Assembly (NCBI GenBank): GCA_034509495.1
Contig: CM067522.1
Coordinates: forward strand, 14,285,168 to 14,349,167
Length of the DNA stretch: 64,000 nucleotides
Reading direction: 5' to 3'
DNA from: Acestrorhynchus altus
Lineage: Eukaryota > Chordata > Actinopteri > Characiformes > Acestrorhynchidae
The notes beneath the pieces are model-generated. The model was given only the letters and a program-made list of their open reading frames with translations, had not been told where the DNA came from and did not search any database. Shown here piece after piece: positions 24,495 to 35,330 of the stretch; position 1 is the stretch's first letter; every line of letters begins with the position of its first letter. The position numbers and the translations under genes were made by a program.

Positions 24495-24800
24495 AAAAAT
24501 TACCCAATCCCATTAGGATGCTCTCCTAGCAAGCACATGCTTCCTCTGACACATGTGAAGCCAGGCACTGCATTATTGCTGGGCAGCCAAAGAGTGAGGA
24601 ACGTGCCATGTCCTTAGCTGAGGATAGTGCCAGGTACAATGGTCAATGGACAAAGGCACTGGGTGTGATGTGGGGAGAAAGCCATGGTCAGTTTTGTTCT
24701 CTTTCACTTCAGTTTCCAGTGGCAAGCAGCATGACATGGGACACGTGTGACCTTGGATCATAGTGCTAGAGCATTAGACCGATGAGCCACTCAGAGACCT
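24495..24800 (-). mobile_element. tRNA-derived SINE copy (minus strand)
   Basis: Reverse-strand copy with AGTGGCTCATCGGTC-type A box (about 24777-24792), a degraded B box, and the body phrases CAGTGGCAAGCAGCATGAC, GGTGTGATGTGGGGAGA and GCATTATTGCTGGGCAGCC. Confidence 0.65.
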
Positions 24801-25290
24801 AACCCTCCACTGCTGCTGAAACTGGCAGTAGATTACTTGAATATGACAAAAACTGAGGGCACTGTTACCTTCCAAATCCCTGCCACCATTACAGAGGAAA
24901 GAACGAGAGCATGCAATTGTTGTTCACTAAAGAGTTTGCAAAGTAAATCAGAAACATTCTCTGGCTGAGAGCGGAGAGAGAGGAGGTTCTTTTGTTCACT
25001 TGTCAGATTGTATGAAATGGAAATGTGAGATATCACTCACTCATGTTTCTCTTTCTTACATTTTCTACCCCCTCCCTCCTCCCCCTGTCTCTTTTTGGAA
25101 ATCGGTTCTACCTTGGGTCTCATACTGAGGAAGAGTACTTGTGATCAATGTTCTTGCAGCTTCTAAGTTGTACCACCATTGAACTGTCCTGGACCCTGCT
25201 GTGGGTTTGTTAGTCCACAATCAGAAGGCCTTTGTTGAGTTTCTTTCGATTGGACACTGCTGGTGTCCACTAGGAGTGAGAGAGTTTCTG

Positions 25291-25666
25291 CCTGTGGCCG
25301 AGGGAAGATTAATTCAGCTTTCAGCTGGAGTGAGGTCCATGATGCAGCAAAGTGCGATTCCAATCTGCTATTCCAAAGGAAAATACTTTTGCTGGTGGTG
25401 CTCAGGACATTTGAGAGTGTAGGTTACGATCAGAACCTGCCTGTGGCTGAGGGAGGCCAAGGACTAATTCAGCTTTCAGCCAGAGTGAAGGCCACGAGGC
25501 TGCAAATTGCTCTAACATGCTATTTGTTGCTTGGATATGGTTTGTACTGGTGGTTTTCAGAACATTTCGATCTTTGTTATAACCCCAAAATGTTCTTAGC
25601 CACTTTGGGTTAAAGCTAAATCAGCTTTTATCCAGAGTGAAGGCCATGATGCTGCAAATTGATTTC
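25291..25666. repeat. Tandem repeat of about 150-160 bp, 2.4 copies
   Basis: Two full units begin CCTGTGGCCGAGGGA (25291) and CCTGTGGCTGAGGGA (25440), and a third partial unit follows near 25599. All contain TCAGCTTT[CT]A and GAG[TG]GA...GCC[AT][CT]GA[TG]GC[TA]GCA. A second internal phrase (GGTGGT...CAGGACATTT / CAGAACATTT) repeats too. Divergence between units is moderate. Confidence 0.75.
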
Positions 25667-27189
25667 TTAGAACCCTTAAGGCATATAGCTCATCTCTTTT
25701 AAAGAGTACATCAGATACATACCAACAGGTCTCCTACCCATTCATTTTCTTTTGAATTAATCCCCCCAATTATCCAACCCTATATATTGTGGTATATAGT
25801 GATAGACTATTTAGTTTACTAAGTAGTGTAGAAACACTGATGAATTAGGATGCTTGCTCACCGGTCACGTACGTCAGCACTAGTCACATAAACTGAGCTG
25901 TATGTGAGCCATGTTTAAAATCCGTACACACACAGAGTTCTGAATTAAAGTTAGTAAAGTTCTGTACTATTCATGGAATAATCCTTGATTATGTTGCTTA
26001 TAAACACAAGCCTTCCCATGGAAAATATCACACAGTGTCCAGTGGCTCGTAACTATCACTGGTTTAGCAGCTATATGAGCAGTGTTGTCAGCTCCATTCA
26101 TTCAACTGTGTTGTTTAGTAACAAGACAGACAGTTGCATTCTGGTTCAAATTCAGAGTTTACACAATAAATACCTCCTTTTTCAAAATTTGACACGAGGG
26201 CTTTGCAGTCGAACTGTGTGAAATCCTTTTGTATGAATGATTTAAGAGGAAGATTACTCCAAGTGAAGAGCTTTTTTCCTGATATTCTGCAGCCTTCATG
26301 GCCTCTTACCCAAATGCCCAAGAGACCTTCAGTGGACGGTTCTAGACACTAATGCATTCATTTGCAAATCTAACCTAGTTGTTTTAACACTTTATATATT
26401 TTGTCTTAACGCTGATACTGTGTTTCTGCATTGTCTGGCTGTTCTTGAGTGCTTTCACTCTTTGAAGTACTGGGCCTCATTCTTCATGGGGCTAGATTTC
26501 TGTTTAACCTATTTGGGCACGATTGGTTACCAGCTTGATAATTGTTTAGATAATGGATATTGTTGCAGAGCTTTGTGGAATCAAGTATAAAAAGTTAATT
26601 TGGTTTCTAGCAGAGAGTACTGTTTGGGGGTTTGTGTATTGATCACAGTGTTGTTCATTATTGAGAGTGTGTTACTGTGTAATTGTTGGGCTGTCTATTG
26701 GCAAGAACCTGACAATATGATACATCACATTATGGGGGGTTGATCAGCAAGTGATCTATTGCATTGATCTTTTACACCACACAAAATGATCCACTGTCTG
26801 CTGTCTTTACAGATAAACTATTAAACAAAAATTAATACTGTTTTGAGAATCAATATCATATATATTCATATATATTACAGAATATAACATTGCAATATTT
26901 TCTTACACCCTCATTTAACTGGTTTTTTTTATTAATAATCATGTTTGAAATTATGTTCATGTTCTGATTTTTGTACTTTGTAGCTCTCTTTCTCTCTCAC
27001 TAATATGCATATGACCATGAGTAATTAAACTGTTATCTGCTCCCTCTTTGACAAATGTTTTCCATTAATGTCATGGCCTCTAGGCCAGTCTGCCATATAT
27101 TTTTGTATTTTATGCACCTAAAAATGAACAGGTATTTATAGTCTCACATATCAGAAGGTGGGAGGTTTATTGTTTATTATATTTGTTAA
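25667..27189. other. No gene recognised
   Basis: AT-rich. No exon supported and no repeat family recognised. Confidence 0.4.
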
Positions 27190-28030
27190 TTATATATGTA
27201 TAACTTCACAGGACTTTAATTCTGAAATTTGTGTATGACTGGAAGTTTGTTTATCTTGTTTCTTTTTCAAAGTTGCTATTATATGACTTGTGACAGTAAA
27301 ACATCTTTCAGAAAGATGAGCAGTTGAAGTGTGCTTAGGCTTCCCTTCTGGCTCTCCAGAACGGTCCAAGATGGGTGACCTGTAAACTGTCTTGTGGGTC
27401 AAAACATATTCATCAGCCAAAACTGCTGCTGATAAAGATGAGACCTTGTGCTCATTAAGATACATAGCTACCCGTCCAGGCAGGCAATTCTTCAACTCTT
27501 CTAAGAAAATCAACTCACGGAAGGAGGCACAGTCTGTGACTTTACTTGCAGTGAACCATTTATTTAAGAGAATCTCTTTTCTCTAGTGAATTCTACAGTC
27601 TGAGCTGAAGAATTTCTGTGTGAGTGAAACCTCTGCCTATAGGCTTCAGGTACCAACTCATAAGCACATGAATGGAAGTTTTAACATAGTCATCCTGAAG
27701 GCTATCTTGTTAAGGCAAAGAGGAACAAACTTCTTGTGCTTTTCGTACCAGCTTACACTGCAACAAAAGTAACCATACACTCCAGCGTTCAAACACTCCA
27801 AAATAAGTATCTACCTCTGTGTCTCTAAACGGTGGTACTAAGGCAATGTTTTTACTCACGTCAAAGGAATGTGAAACAAAAGGACTTACAGGCGGTGCTG
27901 GAGGAGAAACCAGAGAAATGGGAGCAGAAACAGCTGGGGTCATAGCTGGGGAAAGAGGACACAGGGCAATGTCCTGCTGGACAGAGGAACAAGGAGCAAT
28001 CTTCATCACAACTAGTTCCAGTTCCTGCAA
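27190..28030 (-). pseudogene. Degraded Gypsy-type gag remnant, SCAN-like part
   Basis: Two minus-strand pieces read like the gag of a teleost Gypsy (Metaviridae) retrotransposon. The upstream one holds NIALVPPFRDTEVDTYFGVF and QCKLVRKAQEVCSSL, and the downstream one NCLPGRVAMYLNEHK and LADEYVLTHKTV. In intact elements these belong to a helical capsid-like, SCAN-related domain. Here they are in separate frames with a stop after SSLP and material missing between, so the copy is dead. No protease, reverse transcriptase or integrase is visible downstream. An expression shift or exaptation is not suggested by the sequence. Confidence 0.65.
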
Positions 28031-28440
28031 ACGGAACTGGGTGCAGCAGAGTATAACATAAGTAACCAGGCATCAACAAGACAAGACTAATAGGGAAAAA
28101 CAAGGATAAGGCCAGAATCACTAATTAAACAAAAGGGACCTAAACACAAGGCACAAAGGAGAACAAAACCAAAGCAAGAACCAATACATCAAGCAAACAG
28201 CTTCCAAACTAAGCCCAAAACAAGATCCAAACATGGCTGTCTCCACCTTCCAAGGAGAGAACTCAGGATTGGCTTTAAAATGCCAGGCCTGCCAGGCTGT
28301 TGTGGCCAGACTTGATTGGTTGAGGTGTGGGAAGGCATACAAGGTTAATCAGGAGTGTTAGGTTCCTGCACCTATAAGGGGAGAAAGGGAAGAAGAACAA
28401 AATCAAGGAGAGAAATACCAAAATAAAAGAGAACACATGT
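28031..28440 (-). mobile_element. Leader/LTR region of the Gypsy element (minus strand)
   Basis: On the minus strand, upstream of the gag remnant. The sequence is A-rich on the + strand (T-rich in the element's sense) and contains a TATA-like/TTTAAAATGCC block and a repeated TTTGTTTT pyrimidine-rich run, like the other Gypsy LTRs in the window. Borders are not resolved and neither TGTCA/TGACA end was found. Confidence 0.45.
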
Positions 28441-30041
28441 TCACATTCAGTTGAAAACAAGTGAATTTTAAATTTTTTTAGATGGATTACTTATGAGCCT
28501 AGATGTGTAGATGACGCTTATGTGCTGTCACACATCGAAGCCACTGGTTTGATAGTCCTCGTTTATGATGTGTATTGTAGGTTATTCTGATCCTGAGTTA
28601 TGAAGCTTGAATACAGCCTATGAGCTAAGAGTTAAAACTCTGCGCTGTATGGATGCAGTAGGGACTCATTTATAGTTTGGAAAATGACAGTGATTTGAAA
28701 GGTGTGTTTGGCTTTGAAGACCCTGGGTCAAGCCACTACGCATTTGCTCTGGGTAGTGCTGTGAGCAGCACTTTGCTGCAGCAGCATTTACTGGCTCACT
28801 GTTGTATAACCGTAACACCCATGGAATAAACACATACTCCCTTACAGCATTTTCACAGCTGGAACTGTTTGTTTGTTTTTCATTGCATATTAATGTAACG
28901 TTAGCAAAGAAATGTGATTCCCTCTGCATATGAAGTACCTTCCATCCATCTTCTCGGCGGTTGCTGCAGGTTAACTGCACAACTCATTGTCAATGCTGCT
29001 CTCTTATGGGAAGTGTGCCATTCCCCCTCAGTGATGACATTGCCTAGAAACCTATCTATGGAGAAACCCCAATGTATTTATTTTGCTTGAGAGCTTCCTG
29101 GTAGAGCAGAAGACATAACAGAGGATGTCAGTTGAAGCCTTCACCCCTGCCAGCTCTCACCATCCTTGAAAAGACTGTGATGGCTGTGAGGTTTTTTTTG
29201 GTTCCTGGGGCCACAATCACCAGGGACTCACATTCTATAATAATGTGGGATGCTCCAATGCAAAGAAATCCTAACAGACGATGTAGTTCAGTCTGCTGGT
29301 GGTTTTATAGACCTATATAACCATAATGAACTGGACTTCTTCACCTCTATCACAGTCTGAAACAACTCAGCCACCACACAGTTTCACAGACTGCAGCACA
29401 TCAGTTTTATATCTGAACTCGATCAATAAATGTCAACATTTGTGATACACAGAGTAGCCTTCATACGTAGCTCAAAAATGTGCCACAATGCATCGCTTAA
29501 TGTTACGCAAGTGTTAGCTGCATTCTGAGCATTGTCGCAAGGAGACATCTTGCATCTCCTGGAAGGATTCTCCCTGATGTCCGCCAATCATATCCAGTAT
29601 CCTGGAATTTAAACATACCCCCATTATATGTACAGATTTCATTAGCTCCCAGAGCTTACTGGTGGAGTTTAACCTTTAGTTCAGTCGGTGCTTTAACCAA
29701 GCCCATGAATAATGTTCTAAAAGATAGTTGGGCCATCACCTTTATAAAAATGCTGTTCTCCTCCTCGTAGGCATGCCATTGTGAGAGTAATCACACTCTC
29801 AAATGTGCTGCCTCAACTCACTTGTTCTGGATCTAGATGTCTGATGTCCTTGCTAGGGACAAAAGCCCTCTCTTGCAGAACTCTTCGATTCCTGAAGCTT
29901 ATTCACTGTAGAGAAAGGAGTTAGTCTATGTTTCTTTATATGTGCTGGATGTAGATGAGTGCTGGAAGTGCTGTCACACTGGAAGCTCCTTAACCTGTGG
30001 GCCTGTAGATGTGACGGATGTGACAACTGACCTATATGAAT
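28441..30041. other. No gene recognised
   Basis: No exon supported. 28.98-29.75 kb is of average GC content without a known repeat. Confidence 0.4.
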
Positions 30042-30061
30042 GGTTAGGGTTAGGGTTAGGG
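30042..30061 (+). repeat. Short interstitial telomere-like repeat
   Basis: Three consecutive TTAGGG units plus a partial unit. Confidence 0.7.
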
Positions 30062-30702
30062 TGAGTTTGTGCTGCTTTACTTATAAGAAGATAAAAACAA
30101 CAAAATGTACAGTATGAACAGTACACAATATGCAGGCCTGAATGCAGTATGATATTAAAACCTCATCAATTCCAGTCCATCCTGACAGAACCGCACAATA
30201 TGAAGATCCTGGAAGTTCAAAGGTTAAGCGTCCCACCATCCATTAATACACACGCTTTTGTCTCTTCTTGGGGGTGAAACCTGACTATACAGCTGGGGTA
30301 AATAAACAGGTTTCTTCAGACTAAGATGGCACATTACGATCAATATAAATAGATCTTCTGGCCTCTCATCTCCTGACTCCTTCCTGGTGCTCAAGAAAAC
30401 AACAGATGTGTCTGTTACTGAACAGTGCAGTAGGAGATACTGTAGAACCAACGACAGTGTCCTTGTAAGTGCAGTGTTGACGTACCTGGCAAAGAAATCC
30501 TGACTGCTGAAATATAATGATGTTTATGTTTTTGCAGTATTGACCACATTTACATCTTTTTTTCAGTTTAACCACCTACCCACCTGATGCTACCAATGAA
30601 ATGAAAACCAGAGCTAGGGAGTGCAGCTTCATTACGTTGTAGTTTCTGTCTGACACCCAAGAATGTGATGCTTGTTATAACAGAAACTGAGCTTCATGGA
30701 CA
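30062..30702. other. No gene recognised
   Basis: Nothing recognised. Confidence 0.4.
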
Positions 30703-31135
30703 TACACTGTATGTCCAACCATTTGAGAACACTTCTTCTAATAAACCTTTCTGCTAGTTGAAGCTGCAGCCATTGCTCAGATGTGCAAATGCACTCTCAG
30801 TATTGCCAATAGAATATGACTCTCTGCAGCAGTCAAGGCTTGGGCTAGAGGGGTATAAACCCCTAAGCAGTTAACTGTGGAGCAGTGGAGATGTGTTCTC
30901 TGTTGGCATTCCATCCTGTACTTTTTAGACAAGTTGGGGAGTTGGGGATCCAACATCTTGACCACACTAACATGCTTGTTGGTGAATGCACTTAAATCTT
31001 CACAAAAAGGTCTAATATCTAGTAGAAAAAGTTCCTGGACAGTAAACACTCTAAATGCAGGATACACTCTTTTAATAACCTTGATTTCAAAGAAAAACTG
31101 AATGAGCAGGTGTTCTGGTACTTTTGTCCATATAG
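30703..31135 (+). mobile_element. Tc1-derived MITE, GTCCATATAGTG family
   Basis: Starts TACACTGTATGTCCAACC and ends TTTTGTCCATATAG, inverted ends of a Tc1-derived family. Inside are AATAGAATATGACTCTCTGC, GGCTTGGGCTAGAGGGGTAT and AACTGTGGAGCAGTGGAGA. About 433 bp, so the transposase is gone. It ends 221 bp before an mctp1 exon. Confidence 0.75.
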
Positions 31136-31356
31136 GACTCTTTTGCATTTTTATTCAGGCTCTTACTGTAAAGCAAATTTCTTTCAGTTCTGTACCTCTA
31201 TTTTGCAAACTGCAGCTGCTGTTCTGCCCGTTTTTGATAGAATGTTCCAGTTCTTTCTGAAAGATATGACTTCTAAAGTTTAAACAATTGATGTGATTGA
31301 TTGATTGATGTTTTTGAGTCCCTTGGATTACTGACACTTTCTTTCCTCTTCTGCAG

Positions 31357-31474
31357 GGCATCAACATTGTGGGGCCAAGTAATGCAGAACTGCCTGCCCC
31401 TGTCCACCCCGGCATGTACCAGCTGGACATTGTGCTAAAGAAGGGGAATAATCTTGCCATCAGGGACAGAGGAG
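31357..31474 (+). CDS. mctp1: mctp1 exon: pre-C2A linker and C2A strand 1
   Basis: The acceptor is tttcctcttctgcag and the donor is G|gtgggc. Phase is 0 in and 1 out: 39 codons plus one base. It encodes a short linker (GINIVGPSNAELPAPVHPG) and then MYQLDIVLKKGNNLAIRDRG, the first C2A strand and the start of calcium loop 1. It aligns with the part of human MCTP1 that follows the long Ser/Pro-rich N-terminal exon, so an upstream coding exon must exist. That exon is not visible in the 31 kb to the left. The split glycine codon is completed by the next exon about 16 kb downstream. Two MITE copies lie close on either side. Confidence 0.9.
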
Positions 31475-31496
31475 GTGGGCTAACGTTCATTTGGAT

Positions 31497-31713
31497 CTGA
31501 CAGTTGCTCTTTACATTGTGGTTCAAGTTTTATGATGAATGGACCAATAGAAATGCTCCAAATGCTTTGGAAATAAATATTTGTACATTGACTTCCATTG
31601 AAATCTATGAAGGTTTTAACCTCCTCCTGTAAATATTTGCACATCTTTGTCAGCAGTGGGTGCAACTTAGCTGAATGCTTCATTAGAAGGGGTGTCCACA
31701 AATATTTGGACAG
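31497..31713. mobile_element. Tc1-derived MITE / repeat copy just after the first mctp1 exon
   Basis: Begins with the TCTGACAGTTGCTCTTTACA...ATGATGAATGGACC block also found at 19.0 kb and ends GAAGGGGTGTCCACAAATAT + TTGGACAG, a MITE terminus. It begins about 22 nt after the exon donor. Confidence 0.65.
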
Positions 31714-32407
31714 TTAGTATACGAGCATTTTTCTGCATGCTGCATGAAAGGTACCTGTTGCATTAGCTAATGTGGTGAGCCCAGAGTGGCAGTGATAGAG
31801 ACACTCCTTCTCCCCAATACAAGCTTTAGGGTAAGACTGCTACATAGTGTGGCTTTACAACAGGTTGTACCTGAAACTTTTAAACTATGAGTAAAATTTG
31901 GTTTGATATTGGTCCCTTTTCCCATCCCATGGAAAGATTCTATTTTTAGAGATAAAAGGGTATCTTCTGGCCTAAGCTGACACACTCTTCTGGCATTTGA
32001 AGACTAAAGTAGCTGATTTTTTATCTACTCTTGAACCAAACAGCCTATTGTTATTGTCCTTGTCTTGTTTTTACTAAACAATGTACTAAGAAATCAATAC
32101 CAGACTAATTTACATTCTATACCATCTCCTCTATAACTGGCATTACTTAAACTCATGCGCATCTCTCTGGACAGCGGGTAGAGGGCTGATGGATGATTTT
32201 GCCCATTATCTGGATACTGGTATGAACGGTTTCCTGAGTCATACAGGAACTGTGTGTTTAGGTCTGCTTTTCAACGTGCATTTCAGGCCAAATGTGTTTC
32301 AGTGTCAAGGGGATTGTCTGGACTGCTGGATCGCTAATGGGCTCATTAGAGGCTGATGGGACAATACAACAGAGCTGCCTAGATACACTGTTAAATACAT
32401 ACAATCA

Positions 32408-32408
<1 letters not shown>
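31714..32408. other. Intron, nothing recognised
   Basis: Part of the first large visible mctp1 intron. No exon or repeat recognised. Confidence 0.4.
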
Positions 32409-32492
<84 letters not shown>

Positions 32493-32519
32493 GCATACAC
32501 ACACACACATGTACATACA
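32409..32519. repeat. (CA)n microsatellite
   Basis: Long (CA)n, interrupted by CATACA, GCATAC and TGTACATACA units at its right end. Confidence 0.95.
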
Positions 32520-32850
32520 TTTAAATAATGACATGGCTAGTAAACAGACTTGTGTAAACAACACCGCAGGGTCAAAATCTTTTAGGAGGAAGCCTTTAGA
32601 AAAGTTTAATGAATGCATGTGAAAAAATGATATGAATAACTAAAATGTTAGTAATGACTGACATGTACAATTATCACTTTACCCAATTGTGTTCTGTATT
32701 TAGAAATTTATTTACACACCATGAATGTCATAGCAATAGTGTGTTTGCTGTCATTTCTTTATTCTGGTTTTTTTTCTGGGATAGAATGAGGGCACAATGT
32801 ACAATGTACAATTTAGATTTTTCTAAATTTTCATGAATTTTTATTCATGG

Positions 32851-33290
32851 TCATAATGACACTGTTAAAAATATAAATGCACCCACTTGCCAAGCTTGGC
32901 AAGCTGCTGGAAAACCTAAGAACATTGTACCAACTGTTAAGCATGGTGGCAGCATTGTGGTGTTTGGGGCTTTTGTAACTGGTATATTGCACAAAGTGGT
33001 TGGAACAATGAAGGAGGACTTCCTCCAAATCTTTAGGTAAAACTTCAAACCATCAGCTAGGTGATGGAAACTTGACTGAAACTTGTAGACACCGTTGGGT
33101 GTCAGAACATTGCCCCCAAAGTAAATAAAGAATAAAGTGGTCTAAATGCCATCCCAAAGTCCTGATCTCAAATATTTGAAGTGTGCTTAAATGTTGAGTC
33201 AATGCCAATGACTTAATCAATCGCCGTGGACCAACACCAACAGATGACATGGCATGTTAAACAATCACCAACTGTTGTGTTGAGACTCTA
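32851..33290 (+). mobile_element. Tc1/mariner transposase remnant (+ strand)
   Basis: Plus-strand translation includes NIVPTVKHGGGSIVVFGAF, the VKHGGGS transposase core block, and a MPSQSPDLKYLK-like (NPIEHLW-region) motif further on. Numerous frameshifts and stops. Terminal repeats not found. Confidence 0.8.
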
Positions 33291-33487
33291 GGGCTCTTTA
33301 TTTCCAAATAAAATCAAAATGTACTTATGTGAAAACAGGACTTTGGGCCCCTGAGCAACAGTCCAGTTTCTTTTCTCCAAAACACTTTTGATATTATTCA
33401 GACTGGATATTAGGAATGCTGCATTTGTAGCTCCTTTCCTGGAGATGTCTAGTGGTTCTTGATGCACTAACACTCAGTTAACTCCTT

Positions 33488-33730
33488 ATAAGGAATTGTC
33501 CCCCCAATTTGGAAATGCCAATTACCCAAGCTTTGTAGGACTCTCCCCTATCACATGCAATGCTTCCAACACTCGGAGGGTGAAGACAAGTAATGGTTCC
33601 TCCAATACATGGAAGTCAGTCATTGCCTGTTTTTGAACTGTCGCTAGTGCATCATTGCTGGGCACTCAGAGGAAAGTGTTGGATCCCCAGCTCTGATACA
33701 ACAGCTAACAGATGCCTATGCCAGTCCCTC
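33488..33730 (-). mobile_element. SINE body fragment (minus strand)
   Basis: Carries AATGCCAATTACCCAAG, TAGGACTCTCCCCTATCACA, CATCATTGCTGGGCACTCAG and GCCTATGCCAGT, matching the 3' body of the SINE family at 46.15 and 59.03 kb. The tRNA head is absent. Confidence 0.6.
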
Positions 33731-35059
33731 TCCCAAGTTCTTGAAACAAATTTTCTTGACAGTCCTCTGAGACCTGCAACCTTCCCTGTTGCCCATGCTC
33801 CGGTCCCCACCACATTTTCCTCTTCTAGTCAATGTTCCATTAAACTGCTTTGATAAAGCACTCTGAAAACAGTAAGCAACAACCTTCTGTGGTTACCCAC
33901 TGTTGTATTGAAGAAGGTCAGCAGTCTTGTCCATGATTGTGGATTAGTGTACTGAAATTGAAATGAAATATTCTAATCATTTGAGACACTGTCAGTTTAC
34001 AGTTTTGATTAACAAATTTTCATCATGTTCTACATTTTTAGATGCTCTAGCATTTGGTCCAAGATATTTTGGACTGCAGCCCATTACCTGTATCCATTCA
34101 GTTTGAATTGAGTGAGTGACAGTTGAAGATGTTCTACATCTTTGACTGTCCTTGTTGCTGTAGCCCAGCTGAGCCTGTCCTGACCTGGACATGACTCATC
34201 TCTGACTGCCTGCTCAAGGGCTCATTTTCTGCCAGAAGACGACTGATGCTGCCATCCTCCTCACCTTCAGCACTGCCATAGTATTGGTGAAAATATGAAC
34301 CATTCCTGATTCCAACCTGCCTTTTCTCTCGTGCGGACAGAAGAAGACAAGAATGGCTTTATATGTTGCGATTCCTCATGTCTGGACGACAGAAATAGTA
34401 GAAATATTATGAAACCCAGTTGTGGTTTGAGTGGTCAAATATGGCATGATGGTTTTTGGAGATATATTTGTGAAAAGAAATGGGACTACATTACTCTAAG
34501 TGCTGGTTATACCTCAGAACTGTCTGCTGGAGTAAAGACTATTTCTTCTACTGCCGTTTTTATTGTTGTATACTGGAACTTGTTTGTATACAAAACACAC
34601 CTATTCCCTTTGTCTACAAAGAGGAACATGACTTGGTTTACCCATTAAGTCATGGCGGGAAGGTGGACAATTTCTTTCAGAGGTCTTCACCCGGGACAAA
34701 GAGAAAGAGTGAGTGGTATAAAGAGAGAGTTTCCTCTTCACAGCTCACTGACTGCGGCTCTGCTTTCTTGCGGCCCCTGAAAGCTGCATGCCACGGATGA
34801 AATTCTTCCTTTTAGCAAACCAGAATCTGGCACCTGGTCATTATAATGAAGCCAGAGTTTTTACCCATTATTTTTAAGTGGATTACAGTTGTCATGTTTA
34901 ATCATTTGGATATATAATGAGTTAGAATTTTGCCTCTTGATGAATCATCACTGTCTAATTTAGTTTTGCATAATAAGAATGCATATTCAGCCATTTTGGC
35001 CCATCCATCAATACATATTGACATAATTTAAAGAACCAAAAAGTAAAAAGATAAAAGCC
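33731..35059. other. Intron, nothing recognised
   Basis: No exon, no repeat family identified. 34.3-34.8 kb has open frames on the + strand with unrecognisable translations. Confidence 0.4.
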
Positions 35060-35330
35060 TCAGAATGGCTCAGTGGTCTAATGTGCTACCACTATGAACT
35101 GAGGACTGCAGGTTCAAATCCCTGCTCATGCTGATTACCATCTGATCGCCATGGCACTTTCCTTGCTTGTTGCCTGCCCAGCAATGCTGTGGTGGCTGGC
35201 TTCACATGTGTCAGAGGAAGCATGTGCTTGTCTTCATCCTCCTAGTAGCATTGAACAGCATTGTATGTCATAGAGGGAGAGCCCAAATGGGATTGGGTAT
35301 TGGCGCATCCAAATTGGAGGGGAATAAATG
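35060..35330 (+). mobile_element. tRNA-derived SINE copy
   Basis: The best-preserved tRNA-like head in the window: A box TGGCTCAGTGGTC (about 35066) and B box GGTTCAAATCC (about 35111), followed by the body (GCATGTGCTTGTCTTCATCC, AATGGGATTGGGTATTGG) and the end GGAGGGGAATAAATG. Confidence 0.8.

Noticed and set aside
25291..25666. CRISPR-like array
   Set aside because: Units are over 140 bp, imperfect and without spacers of constant length; the genome is eukaryotic.
28121..28342. Minus-strand frame with hydrophobic segment as a membrane protein gene
   Set aside because: It lies in the leader/LTR region of a decayed Gypsy element and has no family match.
32305..32618. Open frames on both strands across the (CA)n repeat
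   Set aside because: They encode HTHTHT or VCVCVC strings, which come from the microsatellite.
35060..35145. Possible tRNA gene
   Set aside because: A and B boxes are present but the arms cannot form a proper cloverleaf, and a SINE body follows. It belongs to a repeated family with at least seven copies here.
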